Shown here: piece by piece, positions 18,276 to 27,949 of the stretch
Position numbering within the stretch: the first letter of the stretch is position 1
Layout of the letters: every line of letters starts with the position of its first letter
Assembly (NCBI RefSeq): GCF_003201355.1
Contig: NZ_QICL01000005.1
Coordinates: 124,001-188,000 of the forward strand
Direction: 5' to 3'
Source of the DNA: Indolivaga alginatilytica
GTDB lineage: Bacteria; Bacteroidota; Bacteroidia; Bacteroidales; Dysgonomonadaceae
DNA: 64,000 nucleotides
Translations under genes and position numbers: made by a program
Notes under the pieces: model-generated
Databases searched by the model: none
Told to the model about the DNA's origin: nothing
The model's input: only the letters and a program-made list of their open reading frames with translations

Positions 18276-20783
18276 TTATTTTGATGTCTTACTTTCGGGT
18301 GCTCCCAGATAACTAGGTTTTAACCCACCTAGATCGAGCATTATTTTTTGTAAAACAATTCCGGGATCTAATACTCTGAATCGTATGGTATGCAACCCTG
18401 TTTTGTTAATTTTATGATTCGTCGTGGATTCAATAATGCTATTGGCAACCCAAACTTCTCTTTCCTTTTCAGTATACGTGTGATTGAAGTTTACTATTTG
18501 CTCTTCACTACCATCAATAGATACTGCATATCGCAAGCCTTTATTTGAATTGAAGTTGAGGGTAGGAGAGAGTAAAACAATCAAACGAGCATTACCTGTA
18601 CTTGTCAGGTTAACATCATATTCCAGATATACGTTATCGCCTTCTTTAGGGATAGCAGTTACAGGAAAAGTAGTTATAGCCGAAAGTGTTTTTCCCAAAT
18701 CAGGGATTACTTTCCACGATATATTATTTCCGTTTTTTTGACGTGTAAAATGTTCCGCTTGGATAGAGACATATCCATCCGCTTCGGTGAATATTTTCTC
18801 TTTGACCTCCATTGTGGTCGCAACATATTTAACACTAGGCATCACACTTTTTTGTGGTTGTTGCCAGTAGGTATATCCAATGCGTATCTGATCCATCATG
18901 TGAGCCCATTTACCACCCGAAATATTTTCGTTGTAATGTATTGTCAATAAAGAATCTCTTTCGAAGCATTCTTTAGCTTTATCCGCCCAATAATTTGCCT
19001 GAACATCTTGCTTTTCGGCATAATAACGGTTCTTAGCTACAGCAAAGTACATTTCATACAGGTTAGAACACGCATTGATGGGGAATAATACCAATTGATC
19101 GAAAGCGTCTTTGTAATTATTGGGAATCAGATTATATAAACGCATGGCATCTATAACCAAATTTCTATAATCGTTGACAACGGTTTCAAATTCATTGTAG
19201 TTTTCGAGGCTGTATGTTTTTTCGTTCAGCAATTCGGGTGTAACTCTGCGGTTGTATTTGGTATAAAGATTTATCAAACGAGCCGATTCTTTAGCGTATT
19301 TTTCACCGAATTGTTGTGCAGTCCATTGCTCTGTATGTTGTACCAGATTATCGGCATTGAATCGGTTGGGATTCCAAGCCATATTCAAGAAGAAACTGAT
19401 AGGGTACTCCATTGGTTTAAGATCACCTACATTTACAACCCATATTTTATCGACACCATATTGATAAGTCAGGTTCATTTGTTCCCAGATACGTTGCACT
19501 TGGCTAACATTGAGCCATTTATAATTGCGAGGCCCGCCTACGTAATCGAAATGATAATACATCCCGTATCCGCCTTTGCGTTTAGGAGCATCGAGGTCGG
19601 GAAGTTTGCGAACGTTTCCCCAATTATCATCACATAACAAGAGCGTAATATCATCGGGAACACGCATACCCTTGTCGTAATAGTCCTGCACTTCTTTGTA
19701 TAACGCCCATACTTGTGGAACTGTTTCCGCTTTTTTGCCTGTTACTTTTGATATAATATCTCGCTGATCTTTTACTATTTTTTGAAGCAGGTCGATATTG
19801 CTTTCTTCACTCATGGGTTCGTCACCATCGCCACGCATACCTATTGTAATGAGAGATTCCCAGTTCTTAGCCCGTTCTATACCAGATGTCCAGAATTTGC
19901 GGAGAACATCGCCATTTTTTGTATAATCCCAAGGACCTTCTCCACGTCTTTTCCAATCTTGTTGAGCTAATGCCATTGGTTCATGGTGCGAAGTACCCAT
20001 CACGATTCCGTATTCATCTGCTAAAGGTCCGTTAAGTGGATCGTCATCATAAAAGGCACTTCCCCACATGGCAGGCCATAGGAAATTTCCTTTTAAGCGC
20101 AGGATCAGTTCAAATACCTTTTCATAGAATTGATGATTGTAACCTCCGAAAGTAACTTTGCTCCATCCGGTTAGAGCTGGGGCTTCATCGTTGAGGAAGA
20201 TACCGCGATACTGAACGGCTGGCTCTTCTTCGGTATATGTTCCGGGTTTTACGTACAAGTCTTTTTTAGTTGACACAGGCACATCTGCCCAGTAGTACCA
20301 AGGCGAAACTCCTATTTGTGACGATAATTCATAGATACCGTATATTGTTCCCCGTTTGTCGCTGCCTGCAATTACTAAAGCGGCATCTACTCCGTCGATG
20401 GGATTCATTACGGTTTTTATGATATACTTTTCGTTTTTTCCTGTTAAGTCTTTTGCCTCTATTTTCCCTGTTTGTATCAGTTTGTCTATTATTGCCGATT
20501 TACCGACAGTACCGATAATTAAGGTAAATTTTGCAGCCCCTTGTTGGGGTGTGTTTCCTGTTACTTTCTGAAAATCTTCTTTCAGATCGTTTACCGCACG
20601 TAGTACACCTTTATAGTCCGAATCATCGGTCAGTATAGACATAGGCTTTCCATCAACAGCTAACGGAAAGTAAGAAGCATTTTTCTGTGTGAACACAAAT
20701 TGTTCTTTATCTAAAGCTGATATTGTATTCGAAAAAACAAAAAACAGCAAAAATATAGTCAGATATAAATTTTTCTTAGTCAT
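18276..20783 (-). CDS. Xylan alpha-1,2-glucuronidase, GH115
   Basis: Removes (4-O-methyl-)glucuronic acid from internal as well as terminal xylose of glucuronoxylan. It has 835 aa with a signal peptide ending SNTISA. Family markers are YRGIFLNDEAPALTGW near residue 195, GNFLWPAMWGSAFYDDDPLNGP near 235, MGTSHHEPMALAQQDW near 265, ITIGMRGDGDEPMSEESN near 310, LLLCDDNWGNVR near 385 and WVVNVGDLKPMEYP near 455. The C-terminal ~170 residues form the extra beta-sandwich domain of GH115. It is separated by 5 bp from the GH35-like gene and 6 bp from the esterase, consistent with one transcript. Confidence 0.95.
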   Translation of the reverse strand: MTKKNLYLTIFLLFFVFSNTISALDKEQFVFTQKNASYFPLAVDGKPMSILTDDSDYKGVLRAVNDLKEDFQKVTGNTPQQGAAKFTLIIGTVGKSAIIDKLIQTGKIEAKDLTGKNEKYIIKTVMNPIDGVDAALVIAGSDKRGTIYGIYELSSQIGVSPWYYWADVPVSTKKDLYVKPGTYTEEEPAVQYRGIFLNDEAPALTGWSKVTFGGYNHQFYEKVFELILRLKGNFLWPAMWGSAFYDDDPLNGPLADEYGIVMGTSHHEPMALAQQDWKRRGEGPWDYTKNGDVLRKFWTSGIERAKNWESLITIGMRGDGDEPMSEESNIDLLQKIVKDQRDIISKVTGKKAETVPQVWALYKEVQDYYDKGMRVPDDITLLLCDDNWGNVRKLPDLDAPKRKGGYGMYYHFDYVGGPRNYKWLNVSQVQRIWEQMNLTYQYGVDKIWVVNVGDLKPMEYPISFFLNMAWNPNRFNADNLVQHTEQWTAQQFGEKYAKESARLINLYTKYNRRVTPELLNEKTYSLENYNEFETVVNDYRNLVIDAMRLYNLIPNNYKDAFDQLVLFPINACSNLYEMYFAVAKNRYYAEKQDVQANYWADKAKECFERDSLLTIHYNENISGGKWAHMMDQIRIGYTYWQQPQKSVMPSVKYVATTMEVKEKIFTEADGYVSIQAEHFTRQKNGNNISWKVIPDLGKTLSAITTFPVTAIPKEGDNVYLEYDVNLTSTGNARLIVLLSPTLNFNSNKGLRYAVSIDGSEEQIVNFNHTYTEKEREVWVANSIIESTTNHKINKTGLHTIRFRVLDPGIVLQKIMLDLGGLKPSYLGAPESKTSK

Positions 20784-20788
20784 AATTT

Positions 20789-22411
20789 TTATTTATAATC
20801 ATACAGTTTTACATATTGAATATTCCATTCACCTGTCGGAATACGCAAATGTCTACCCTGGTGGTTTTGATCTCCATTCATGCGGCGGAGCGGTATCATT
20901 TTTCCATCTTTGAATTCTACTTCGTCAATAAAACCGATTCCCGTTTCTGTACCGTCTTTTTTTGTGTTACCAAATGTAACGACTATGCCCGTTCCTGCCA
21001 CAAGATATTCATTTTTTGAGAGTTCTATTATCAATGCCCCTGTTTCGGGCCATTTACTTCCATCTTTTGCCAATGGATTCCATCCTAATGTATAATCGTG
21101 TTTGAAAGTGAAGGTATAACCATTCCTTTCAACAGTACGTTCTTTTACTTCACTATCAAACCAAAATCCGTTTGTTTTGTTCTCTCCTTGCTTTTCTGCT
21201 AAGAGAGGTAATATTTGACGCAGAACTTTATAGCTCTTTGTCAGAGGATATTCTTCGGGATTTGCAGGGCTTTCTATAAAAAACGGACTGAATCCCATCG
21301 CATCGTGTTCACCGAAAGCATAGAAAACTCTTGCTGCATTCCCATCTTCCAGTCTAATTTCTGGTATGAATAAGGGATTGCCGTTTACTTGGTATTGTTT
21401 GCACCAATCGGTAAATCCGGGGTCATAAATATCGGGGGCGAGAAAGTCTATCGCAGGTGCCGATGCTCGCCAGATATCGAGTAGATGAGCCAAAGGCCCT
21501 GCACTCGGATAAGCTCCGGGTTTGCGTTCTCGACTATTCAATGCTGCGTTGAGATACATGGGTAAATTATAAGCATTTTTACCTGTTTGTGCTACTTCCT
21601 GAATAAACAAGCCGTAATTCCAAGCCATAAATAGTTCATCGGTTTCTAATCCTTCCCCAAAAAGTTCGGTCCATATCCCTTTTGTTTTAAAGCCGTTCTT
21701 TTCCCATCTCTCTAGAAGCTGAGGGCGAAGGCTTTGTTTATTTTTCACTAAATAATCGGTCAGTTGTTTGGGAACATCCGATGTAAATAGTTTATTGGCT
21801 TCCTTGCTGTAATCTCTTGCATCTTCGATCATGCCTATCTCATTTTCGACCTGTACCATAATAATAGTTTGCTGAGATTTATCGACTTCTGCCAAATGGT
21901 TCATAAAATGTTTGAATGCACGTTTGTCAATTTCCAGATTATTCTGATTAAAAGCACTTAATATTTCTAATGATTTTCCTGATTTAGTAACGGCTCTAGG
22001 GTATTTTAAATAATTTTCTTTTACCCACATCGGAGCATAGCAAGACATACTGTTTTTCCAGACTCCAAACCAGAGGAATACAATTTTGAGGTTGTGCTTC
22101 CGAGCCAATTCGATAGCACCGTCAACCAAAGTATAATCGTATTTGCCTTCTTCTGCTTCTATGAGTTCCCAATAGGCAGGTACAAGCATTGTATTCAACT
22201 GCATCTTTTGTAGTTTTTCCGATACCCGTTTCATATCCTCTAAGGAGGAAGCTGTTGAATTGCCTAATTCTCCACCAAGTATTAAGAAGGGGTTATCTTC
22301 GACTATTAATTGTGTGGCTGTACCTTTTTTTTGTAGATGTGGTATCTTCCGAGCTTCTGCAACAATAGTAAGAAGAAAGAATAAAGCAAAAGCTATACAC
22401 TTTATCTTCAT
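20789..22411 (-). CDS. GH35-like glycosidase with DUF5597 C terminus
   Basis: 540 aa with an N-terminal signal peptide (cleavage near VAEA). A GH35/GH42-type TIM barrel is recognisable from PFLILGGELGNS, the W/Y-rich LVPAYWELIEAEEGKYDY, the acid/base motif QVENEIG (E191) and the likely nucleophile E351 in FIPEIRLED. The last ~150 residues (about 390-540) look like the DUF5597 beta domain. Characterised relatives such as Cellvibrio Bgl35A are beta-galactosidases; here, first after susCD in a glucuronoxylan operon, it may remove a cap sugar from xylan side chains. Substrate is inference. It is set off from susD by a hairpin at 22437-22472. Confidence 0.8.
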   Translation of the reverse strand: MKIKCIAFALFFLLTIVAEARKIPHLQKKGTATQLIVEDNPFLILGGELGNSTASSLEDMKRVSEKLQKMQLNTMLVPAYWELIEAEEGKYDYTLVDGAIELARKHNLKIVFLWFGVWKNSMSCYAPMWVKENYLKYPRAVTKSGKSLEILSAFNQNNLEIDKRAFKHFMNHLAEVDKSQQTIIMVQVENEIGMIEDARDYSKEANKLFTSDVPKQLTDYLVKNKQSLRPQLLERWEKNGFKTKGIWTELFGEGLETDELFMAWNYGLFIQEVAQTGKNAYNLPMYLNAALNSRERKPGAYPSAGPLAHLLDIWRASAPAIDFLAPDIYDPGFTDWCKQYQVNGNPLFIPEIRLEDGNAARVFYAFGEHDAMGFSPFFIESPANPEEYPLTKSYKVLRQILPLLAEKQGENKTNGFWFDSEVKERTVERNGYTFTFKHDYTLGWNPLAKDGSKWPETGALIIELSKNEYLVAGTGIVVTFGNTKKDGTETGIGFIDEVEFKDGKMIPLRRMNGDQNHQGRHLRIPTGEWNIQYVKLYDYK

Positions 22412-22436
22412 AGTATTATATTCTTTATGTAACGAG

Positions 22437-22472
22437 AAATAAGCCGGACGAAACGAATCGTCGGGCTTATTT
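22437..22472 (-). terminator. Attenuating hairpin between susD and the enzyme genes
   Basis: A 15-bp stem with one mismatch (22437-22451 with 22458-22472, core AAGCC/GGCTT) and a 6-nt loop, starting 8 bp after the susD stop. On the minus strand it ends in AAGCCCGACGA..., TCGTCCGGCTTATTT. As an intra-operon partial terminator it would keep susCD mRNA above that of the downstream enzymes, a common PUL arrangement; that role is inferred. Confidence 0.7.
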
Positions 22473-22479
22473 ATATGGT

Positions 22480-24432
22480 TTATTTATATCCCGGATTTTG
22501 ATAAGTAGTCTTTTCTGCAGCAGTCATCTCCATTCCATTAAGCTGACCTGTGGGAATAGGACGCAGATAAAGGTATGGTTGAATGTCTCTGGTTACCTTC
22601 TCTAACTTATGATTTCCAACACCGGAACCACATATTTCATTACTGGAAGCATACTCTTTCCAGGTTTGAGTGCGTACCAGATCCCACCAACGATAACCTT
22701 CACCGAAGAATTCGCGTGAACGTTCAGCTAAAATGTAATCTATAGTGATAGTCGCAGGAGTTGCAGCAATCATAGCAGCACTATTGTCTTGTAATTTAGC
22801 CATATTACCATTGTTACTCCAACGCCACTTACCGGCACGTGCACGAAGTACATTCACCAACTCTCTGGCACTTTTACTACCTGTGGCTCCTTTTACTGCC
22901 GCTTCGGCTGCTACCAGATACAGTTCGGAGAATTTGGCTATAGGGAAAGGACGGGTGATACTACCGTTCGGTTGTCCGAGTCCGGTGCCATTGTCTGTTC
23001 GATAAGTGCCAAGCTTCCAAAGACTCGGATAAGAATAACGGCTTATGGCGCTTGGTGCTACTACAAAATCGGCTCTTCCCGGTAACACGCCGGCACCTAC
23101 ATTGCTTTTGTATTTAGAGTTAGAGTAGTCGATAGGCGTCGCAGGTTCTTCGTCAAGGAAAGTCAGGATTGCATCACCCGGATATACAGGCATACCATTT
23201 GCATTATAAAGAACCTCATTTTTTACACCAGCCTTGTTCCAGTTAGCACGGAAGGTTGTCACAAATGTTCCGTCGTAACGTGAATCATTGGCTTTATCGG
23301 CAAAAGTCTTGGTTATTGCACCTATGGTGGGGGCTATACGTGTCCATGGACGTCCGTAGGCTTGTGCTGCTTCACGCTGAACAGTTCTTATTTTAGCTCC
23401 GCTCCAATCAGCAGTAGTAGCACTTTCCATACCAGTATAATCCCATGTAACCATCCAAACTGCAAAATTTCCCGGAGATGATCCAGTACTGTATCCATGG
23501 TCTTGCTCACCATCGTAATATTGGCTTGCTTCAGTATGGTCGGCATATAGTAGCATTTCTTTATTCCGATCATTTTGTGCCAGATTAACATCATAATATG
23601 TGTCTTGCAAGCCATAAGGGCCGGGATTGGCAATAGCTGCGGTTGCTATGTCATAAGCTTGCTGATAATACCACTGGGGGTTATGATTGTCAGGATCAGT
23701 TCTGGCAGTCTCCGGATAAGTAGGTATGTTTTTTGGGTTTTCAAGCCACCAGCCATAGGTAAGATAAGCTTTGGCTAAAATCAAGCGGGCTAAAGTCTTG
23801 CTGACACCGCCGGTAACACGTCCTTTATCCGGTAAATCGTTTATTGCAATAAGCAAGTCCGGAAATACTGCCTTGGTGTATACTTCAGGAACAGTATTGC
23901 GGGCAGAAGTCCTGGTAGTAGAAGTGTTGAATTTCAACTCACCTGCTCCTAAATCCAAAGGTACTCCACCAAAAGTTTGTACCAGTGTAAAATAATCAAA
24001 TGCCCTGAAAAATCTGGCTTCAGCAATTAGTGCTGCTGAAATAGTTTCTATTTGGGTACCATTTTCAATAATACCGCTGGCAGTGTTGATGTCATAGAAT
24101 GCTCTTCCCCATAATACATCGGAACGGCTGCTGGATGGAGTAAGTGATCCCGTCCCCGAAAGATCCATATCATTGGCATTGTTATCAGCCAGACTCCCGT
24201 ATGTATACTCATCAGTTGCGGCTTCACACGCGATAAGCCAATATCCGTTTCCATAAACGTAGCGTAGATTAGCATAAAGCGAGGTTACTCCACCAATAAC
24301 ACCATTTTCGGTTTTGAAAAATTCGGGTGTATAAATACCACGTGGAGTTTCATTCAGAATATCGGAACACCCTGTAAAGAGAGATGCTAAAAGAACTGTT
24401 GCGATATATTTTTTTATATGTATTCGTTTCAT
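22480..24432 (-). CDS. RagB/SusD-family glycan-binding lipoprotein
   Basis: Surface lipoprotein that caps the SusC-like barrel and binds the glycan. 650 aa; the lipoprotein signal MKRIHIKKYIATVLLASLFTGC gives lipidated C22. SusD hallmarks are DILNETPRGIYTPEFFKTENGV near the N terminus, the TPR-like helices (EARFFRAFDYFTLVQTFGGVPL near 135-160) and the C-terminal RAGKW...ILAERSREFFGEGYRWWDLVRT (about 535-600) ending LRPIPTGQL. At 650 aa it is longer than average SusD (about 550). It begins 11 bp after susC. Predicted ligand: xylan, from context. Confidence 0.95.
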   Translation of the reverse strand: MKRIHIKKYIATVLLASLFTGCSDILNETPRGIYTPEFFKTENGVIGGVTSLYANLRYVYGNGYWLIACEAATDEYTYGSLADNNANDMDLSGTGSLTPSSSRSDVLWGRAFYDINTASGIIENGTQIETISAALIAEARFFRAFDYFTLVQTFGGVPLDLGAGELKFNTSTTRTSARNTVPEVYTKAVFPDLLIAINDLPDKGRVTGGVSKTLARLILAKAYLTYGWWLENPKNIPTYPETARTDPDNHNPQWYYQQAYDIATAAIANPGPYGLQDTYYDVNLAQNDRNKEMLLYADHTEASQYYDGEQDHGYSTGSSPGNFAVWMVTWDYTGMESATTADWSGAKIRTVQREAAQAYGRPWTRIAPTIGAITKTFADKANDSRYDGTFVTTFRANWNKAGVKNEVLYNANGMPVYPGDAILTFLDEEPATPIDYSNSKYKSNVGAGVLPGRADFVVAPSAISRYSYPSLWKLGTYRTDNGTGLGQPNGSITRPFPIAKFSELYLVAAEAAVKGATGSKSARELVNVLRARAGKWRWSNNGNMAKLQDNSAAMIAATPATITIDYILAERSREFFGEGYRWWDLVRTQTWKEYASSNEICGSGVGNHKLEKVTRDIQPYLYLRPIPTGQLNGMEMTAAEKTTYQNPGYK

Positions 24433-24443
24433 ATCGGTCTTTT

Positions 24444-27400
24444 TTAGAATGTTAGATTTAAACCTATCAGGAAGTTACGTGTTGAAGGGGTATTTGTTCC
24501 TATAACCAAAAGACGTTTCTGGTATACGGTGGTAACTGCTTGATTTTCGTTACCAAGAGAGTTTGTTTCAGGATCCATTCCCGACTCATCATGATAGGGC
24601 GAAAATAGTACAAACGGATTTTGTATCGTAGAATAAATATATAATTTATTAATACCTAAATTTTTAGATAATTGAGGACTGAAAGTATACCCTAGTGTAA
24701 TATTGCGTATTTTCAGATATGTTGCATCAAAATAGCCGAGGGTACTGCCATATTTGGGGTTGTCGTTATTTGTTATACCTCCGGGTTTAGGATATTTGGC
24801 ATTGGTATTTTCGGGAGTCCAATAATCCACTTTCACATTTCCTCTTCGTCCGTTCAACATATTGAGATATCCTGTTGAAGAATAGAGGGAACTAATGAGG
24901 ATTCCACCTCTCTGGAAAGCTCCGATGACGTTAAAGTCGAAGCCTTTGTAAGCGACACGGGTGTTGAAACCTCCTTGAAAATCAGGATTTACATCTATGA
25001 CTTGTTTATCGGCATCTCCAATCGCTCTCTTGGGTGAACCGTCCTCGTTAAACTCGCCGGTATATTTCACTTTAATCATACCTGCATTTCCTCCGGGTTC
25101 CAGAATATCACGATATTTGTCTCCTTCTTGCCAAAGACCTATCTTCTCATAATCATATATTACATTAATAGGATGTCCCACAAACCACCAGTTATCTCTA
25201 TCTTCTTCTTGTCTGGAGGTAAGTCCAACCAACTTGTTTCGATTAGTATAGAAATTGACGCCAACATCCCATGACCATCCATTGTGATTGTCTAATATAG
25301 TTCCATTAAGTGTAAGTTCAAATCCTTTATTTTGAGATTTTCCGATATTTGCCATATAACTGCCTACGCCTGTTGTTGCAGGTAGATTCACTCTAAACAA
25401 AATATCTTTAGTGTTCTGCACATAATATTCTGCACTACCTGAGATTCTGCCGTTTAGAAATGAAAAGTCTGCACCATAATTCCATGTTTCAGAATATTCC
25501 CAGCCTAAATTTTGATTTGGCAGCTCGGAAACATAGTACCCCACTGTATACTCATTCCCAAAATTGTAAGGTCTGGTACTTAGAAGTCCAAAGGTTTTGT
25601 AGGGATCTATAGATTCATTGGAAGTTTGTCCGTATCCAACTCTTAACTTCAAATTATCCATCCATGTGATACCGTCCATAAATGCTTCTTTCCTGATATT
25701 CCAGCCTGCAGATACTGCAGGATAAGTATGCCATTTATTCCCCTGGGCCAATCTGGAGGAAGCATCAGACCTAAATGCCACACTTACCATATAACGATCG
25801 TCGTAAGAGTACATGGCACGTCCCATCCAAGACATCAAACCACTCTGGTAATATCCCTGATTAGCGGGACTTACTGTAATTTCACCTGTCGCTTGTCCCA
25901 AATTGTAGAATTGAAAGGCGTCATCAGGAATACCCTTTGCCGACATCTGAGATTTGTTATATTGAGTTTCCTCTGCCGAGTATAATGCTACAACGTTTAG
26001 TGAATGTTTTTCTGAAAAAGTGCGGTCGTAAGTCACCAGATTTTCGACTGCCCAGTTAGTTGTATGTGAATTAGAGACAGTTGCTGTTGAGGGATTATTC
26101 GGATCGTAGCTGAATACACCTTCTCCCGTATAACTACCTGTATTGTTCTGGCGATAGTTTAAACCTAAGTTAAGCCTGTATTTCAATCCTTCCACACCCG
26201 GAATTTTTACTTCACCATATACCGTATTGTATGAACCAAATGCTCTGCCTTGATCTATCCATTTATCACCTAGGGCATTTATTGCATCTCTTGAATATGC
26301 CCATTGTTCGTCACCTGCCATTTTTACGGTTCTTTTCCATGTACCGTCTGCATTATAAGGGTTAGAGATTGGCGTAAGACTTAAGGTACCGTATGTACCC
26401 AAATTACCTCCATTGGAAACAGAATAGTTATTATTTGTGATGAACCCAAATTTCAAACTCTTGCCTATTGCCTGATCAAGTGTACCCCGCATTGAATAAC
26501 GGGTAAAGTTTTGTTGAGGTATCAAGGCTTCATCACGTAAATAGCCAAGGCTGAAATTATAACTTCCCTGTTCGGTACCACCTAAAATGCTTAAATCGTG
26601 ATTGGTTACCATACTGTTTTGATACAATAGGTCTTGCCAGTTGGTATTTACGTCATTCGATTCGTCTGGTCCATTTTGATATTTCCCTGCAAATTCACGT
26701 AGTTTGGCATACTCTTCTCCATTCATCATCGGATATTTGGAAAAAAGGGTTTTCAGTCCGACAAATCCATTGTAAGATACCGATGCTTTGGCTCCGGTTT
26801 GTCCCTTATTAGTGGTAATCATTAAAACTCCATTTGCTCCACGAGAACCATAAATGGCTGTTGCTGATGCGTCCTTTAGAATATCGATACTCTTAATATC
26901 ACTGGGATTAATGTCGCTTATAGATCCTGGAAACGGAATTCCGTCCAATACAATTAGCGGATCATTACTAGCATTCAAAGAACGTGTACCACGAATACGG
27001 ATTTGCATGGGTGACCCCGGTTTAGACGAGGTTTGAGACATGTCTACTCCGGCAAGGCGACCATATAGAGCCGACGAAACATCGGTGGCTGCCATTTCCT
27101 TAATGGCATCTCCTTTTATGGAAGCGACAGAACCTGTTACAGCCTCTTTACGCTGAGTTCCATAGCCGATAACTACCACCTGATCCAATACTCTTACATC
27201 TTCTTGTAGTACGACGTCAACTTTGGTTCTTCCTGAGACATCAATTGTTTGAGTAATGTACCCTAAATAAGAAAAGTCAAGTCTCGCTTTAGAGGAAACA
27301 TTCAGTGTGTATTGTCCTTCCAAGTCGGTGACGATACCATTAGTTGTACCTTTTTCCACCACACTCACTCCTATAATAGGATCACCTTGGGCATCTTTCA

Positions 27401-27500
27401 CAATTCCTTTTACAGATATATTTTGTGCAGACAACCACAGCGGAATAAAGAGGAATAATAACAAAACCCGTATGGGTTTCTTGATAATAATGTCTTTCAT
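24444..27500 (-). CDS. SusC/RagA-family TonB-dependent glycan transporter
   Basis: Outer-membrane importer for xylo-oligosaccharides (from context). 1018 aa: signal peptide ending PLWLSA, carboxypeptidase-regulatory-like domain (about 28-105, VKGIVKDAQGDPIIGVSVVEKG), TonB box region VLDQVVVIGYGTQRKEAVTGSV, plug with the SusC signature IRIRGTRSLNASNDPLIVLDGIPF and DILKDASATAIYGSRGANGV (about 165-225), then the 22-strand barrel. First gene of the xylan operon; the upstream region carries four TGTWACA-type boxes (27697-27763) shared with the GH43-GH10 promoter. Confidence 0.96.
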   Translation of the reverse strand: MKDIIIKKPIRVLLLFLFIPLWLSAQNISVKGIVKDAQGDPIIGVSVVEKGTTNGIVTDLEGQYTLNVSSKARLDFSYLGYITQTIDVSGRTKVDVVLQEDVRVLDQVVVIGYGTQRKEAVTGSVASIKGDAIKEMAATDVSSALYGRLAGVDMSQTSSKPGSPMQIRIRGTRSLNASNDPLIVLDGIPFPGSISDINPSDIKSIDILKDASATAIYGSRGANGVLMITTNKGQTGAKASVSYNGFVGLKTLFSKYPMMNGEEYAKLREFAGKYQNGPDESNDVNTNWQDLLYQNSMVTNHDLSILGGTEQGSYNFSLGYLRDEALIPQQNFTRYSMRGTLDQAIGKSLKFGFITNNNYSVSNGGNLGTYGTLSLTPISNPYNADGTWKRTVKMAGDEQWAYSRDAINALGDKWIDQGRAFGSYNTVYGEVKIPGVEGLKYRLNLGLNYRQNNTGSYTGEGVFSYDPNNPSTATVSNSHTTNWAVENLVTYDRTFSEKHSLNVVALYSAEETQYNKSQMSAKGIPDDAFQFYNLGQATGEITVSPANQGYYQSGLMSWMGRAMYSYDDRYMVSVAFRSDASSRLAQGNKWHTYPAVSAGWNIRKEAFMDGITWMDNLKLRVGYGQTSNESIDPYKTFGLLSTRPYNFGNEYTVGYYVSELPNQNLGWEYSETWNYGADFSFLNGRISGSAEYYVQNTKDILFRVNLPATTGVGSYMANIGKSQNKGFELTLNGTILDNHNGWSWDVGVNFYTNRNKLVGLTSRQEEDRDNWWFVGHPINVIYDYEKIGLWQEGDKYRDILEPGGNAGMIKVKYTGEFNEDGSPKRAIGDADKQVIDVNPDFQGGFNTRVAYKGFDFNVIGAFQRGGILISSLYSSTGYLNMLNGRRGNVKVDYWTPENTNAKYPKPGGITNNDNPKYGSTLGYFDATYLKIRNITLGYTFSPQLSKNLGINKLYIYSTIQNPFVLFSPYHDESGMDPETNSLGNENQAVTTVYQKRLLVIGTNTPSTRNFLIGLNLTF

Positions 27501-27949
27501 GATGTTGGTAATAAAATTAGTAATTAAGAGGTTACTCTTTTTTAGTTTTAAATAAGTATAGATTCTTAAAATGTGTCTATGGCATTTCTATTCATTCAGG
27601 TTTTTATTTAAATTATTTAACATTTTTCTTAACGTTTCGAAATTAGGAATAAATAAGTTATTGACTGCTCTAAAATGTATCTTGTTATTTTGATGCTGTA
27701 ACATGTTTTGTATGCTTGTTACATTTTGTTTTGTATGTGTTACATCTTATTGTTTGTGATACAATAAGCTCTGTTTTATGAGACTTTATACACTATTTTT
27801 TATTTAATAATTAGATTATTCTTTATATTTGGTGCTATAGTAATTATGTATCCTTACGAAATCTAGTATCCCGCAATCCTTATCTTTTGACTTTATCATG
27901 AAGTAGAAAGGTTTGTTGTGGAAATATTGAATGAATCAATATATAACCA
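27501..27949. other. 449-bp divergent promoter region, susC / HTCS
   Basis: Spacer between divergent susC and the HTCS gene. It holds the TGTWACA box array (27697-27763). A possible susC -7 sequence TACATTTT on the minus strand (27672-27679) would give a leader of about 170 nt. For the HTCS gene I see only a near-match (TATCTTTTG around 27881). No ORF or RNA gene recognised. Confidence 0.5.
27697..27763 (-). promoter_or_regulatory. Candidate HTCS operator array upstream of susC
   Basis: Core TGTWACA occurs at 27697-27703, 27717-27723 and 27738-27744, with a one-mismatch copy TGATACA at 27757-27763. Start-to-start spacing is 20, 21 and 19 bp, about two helical turns. Read in the susC direction the cores are TGTATCA, TGTAACA, TGTAACA, TGTTACA. 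The same core, in the same orientation to the gene and at 21-bp multiples, precedes the GH43-GH10 gene. Binding by the adjacent HTCS is inference. Confidence 0.65.
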
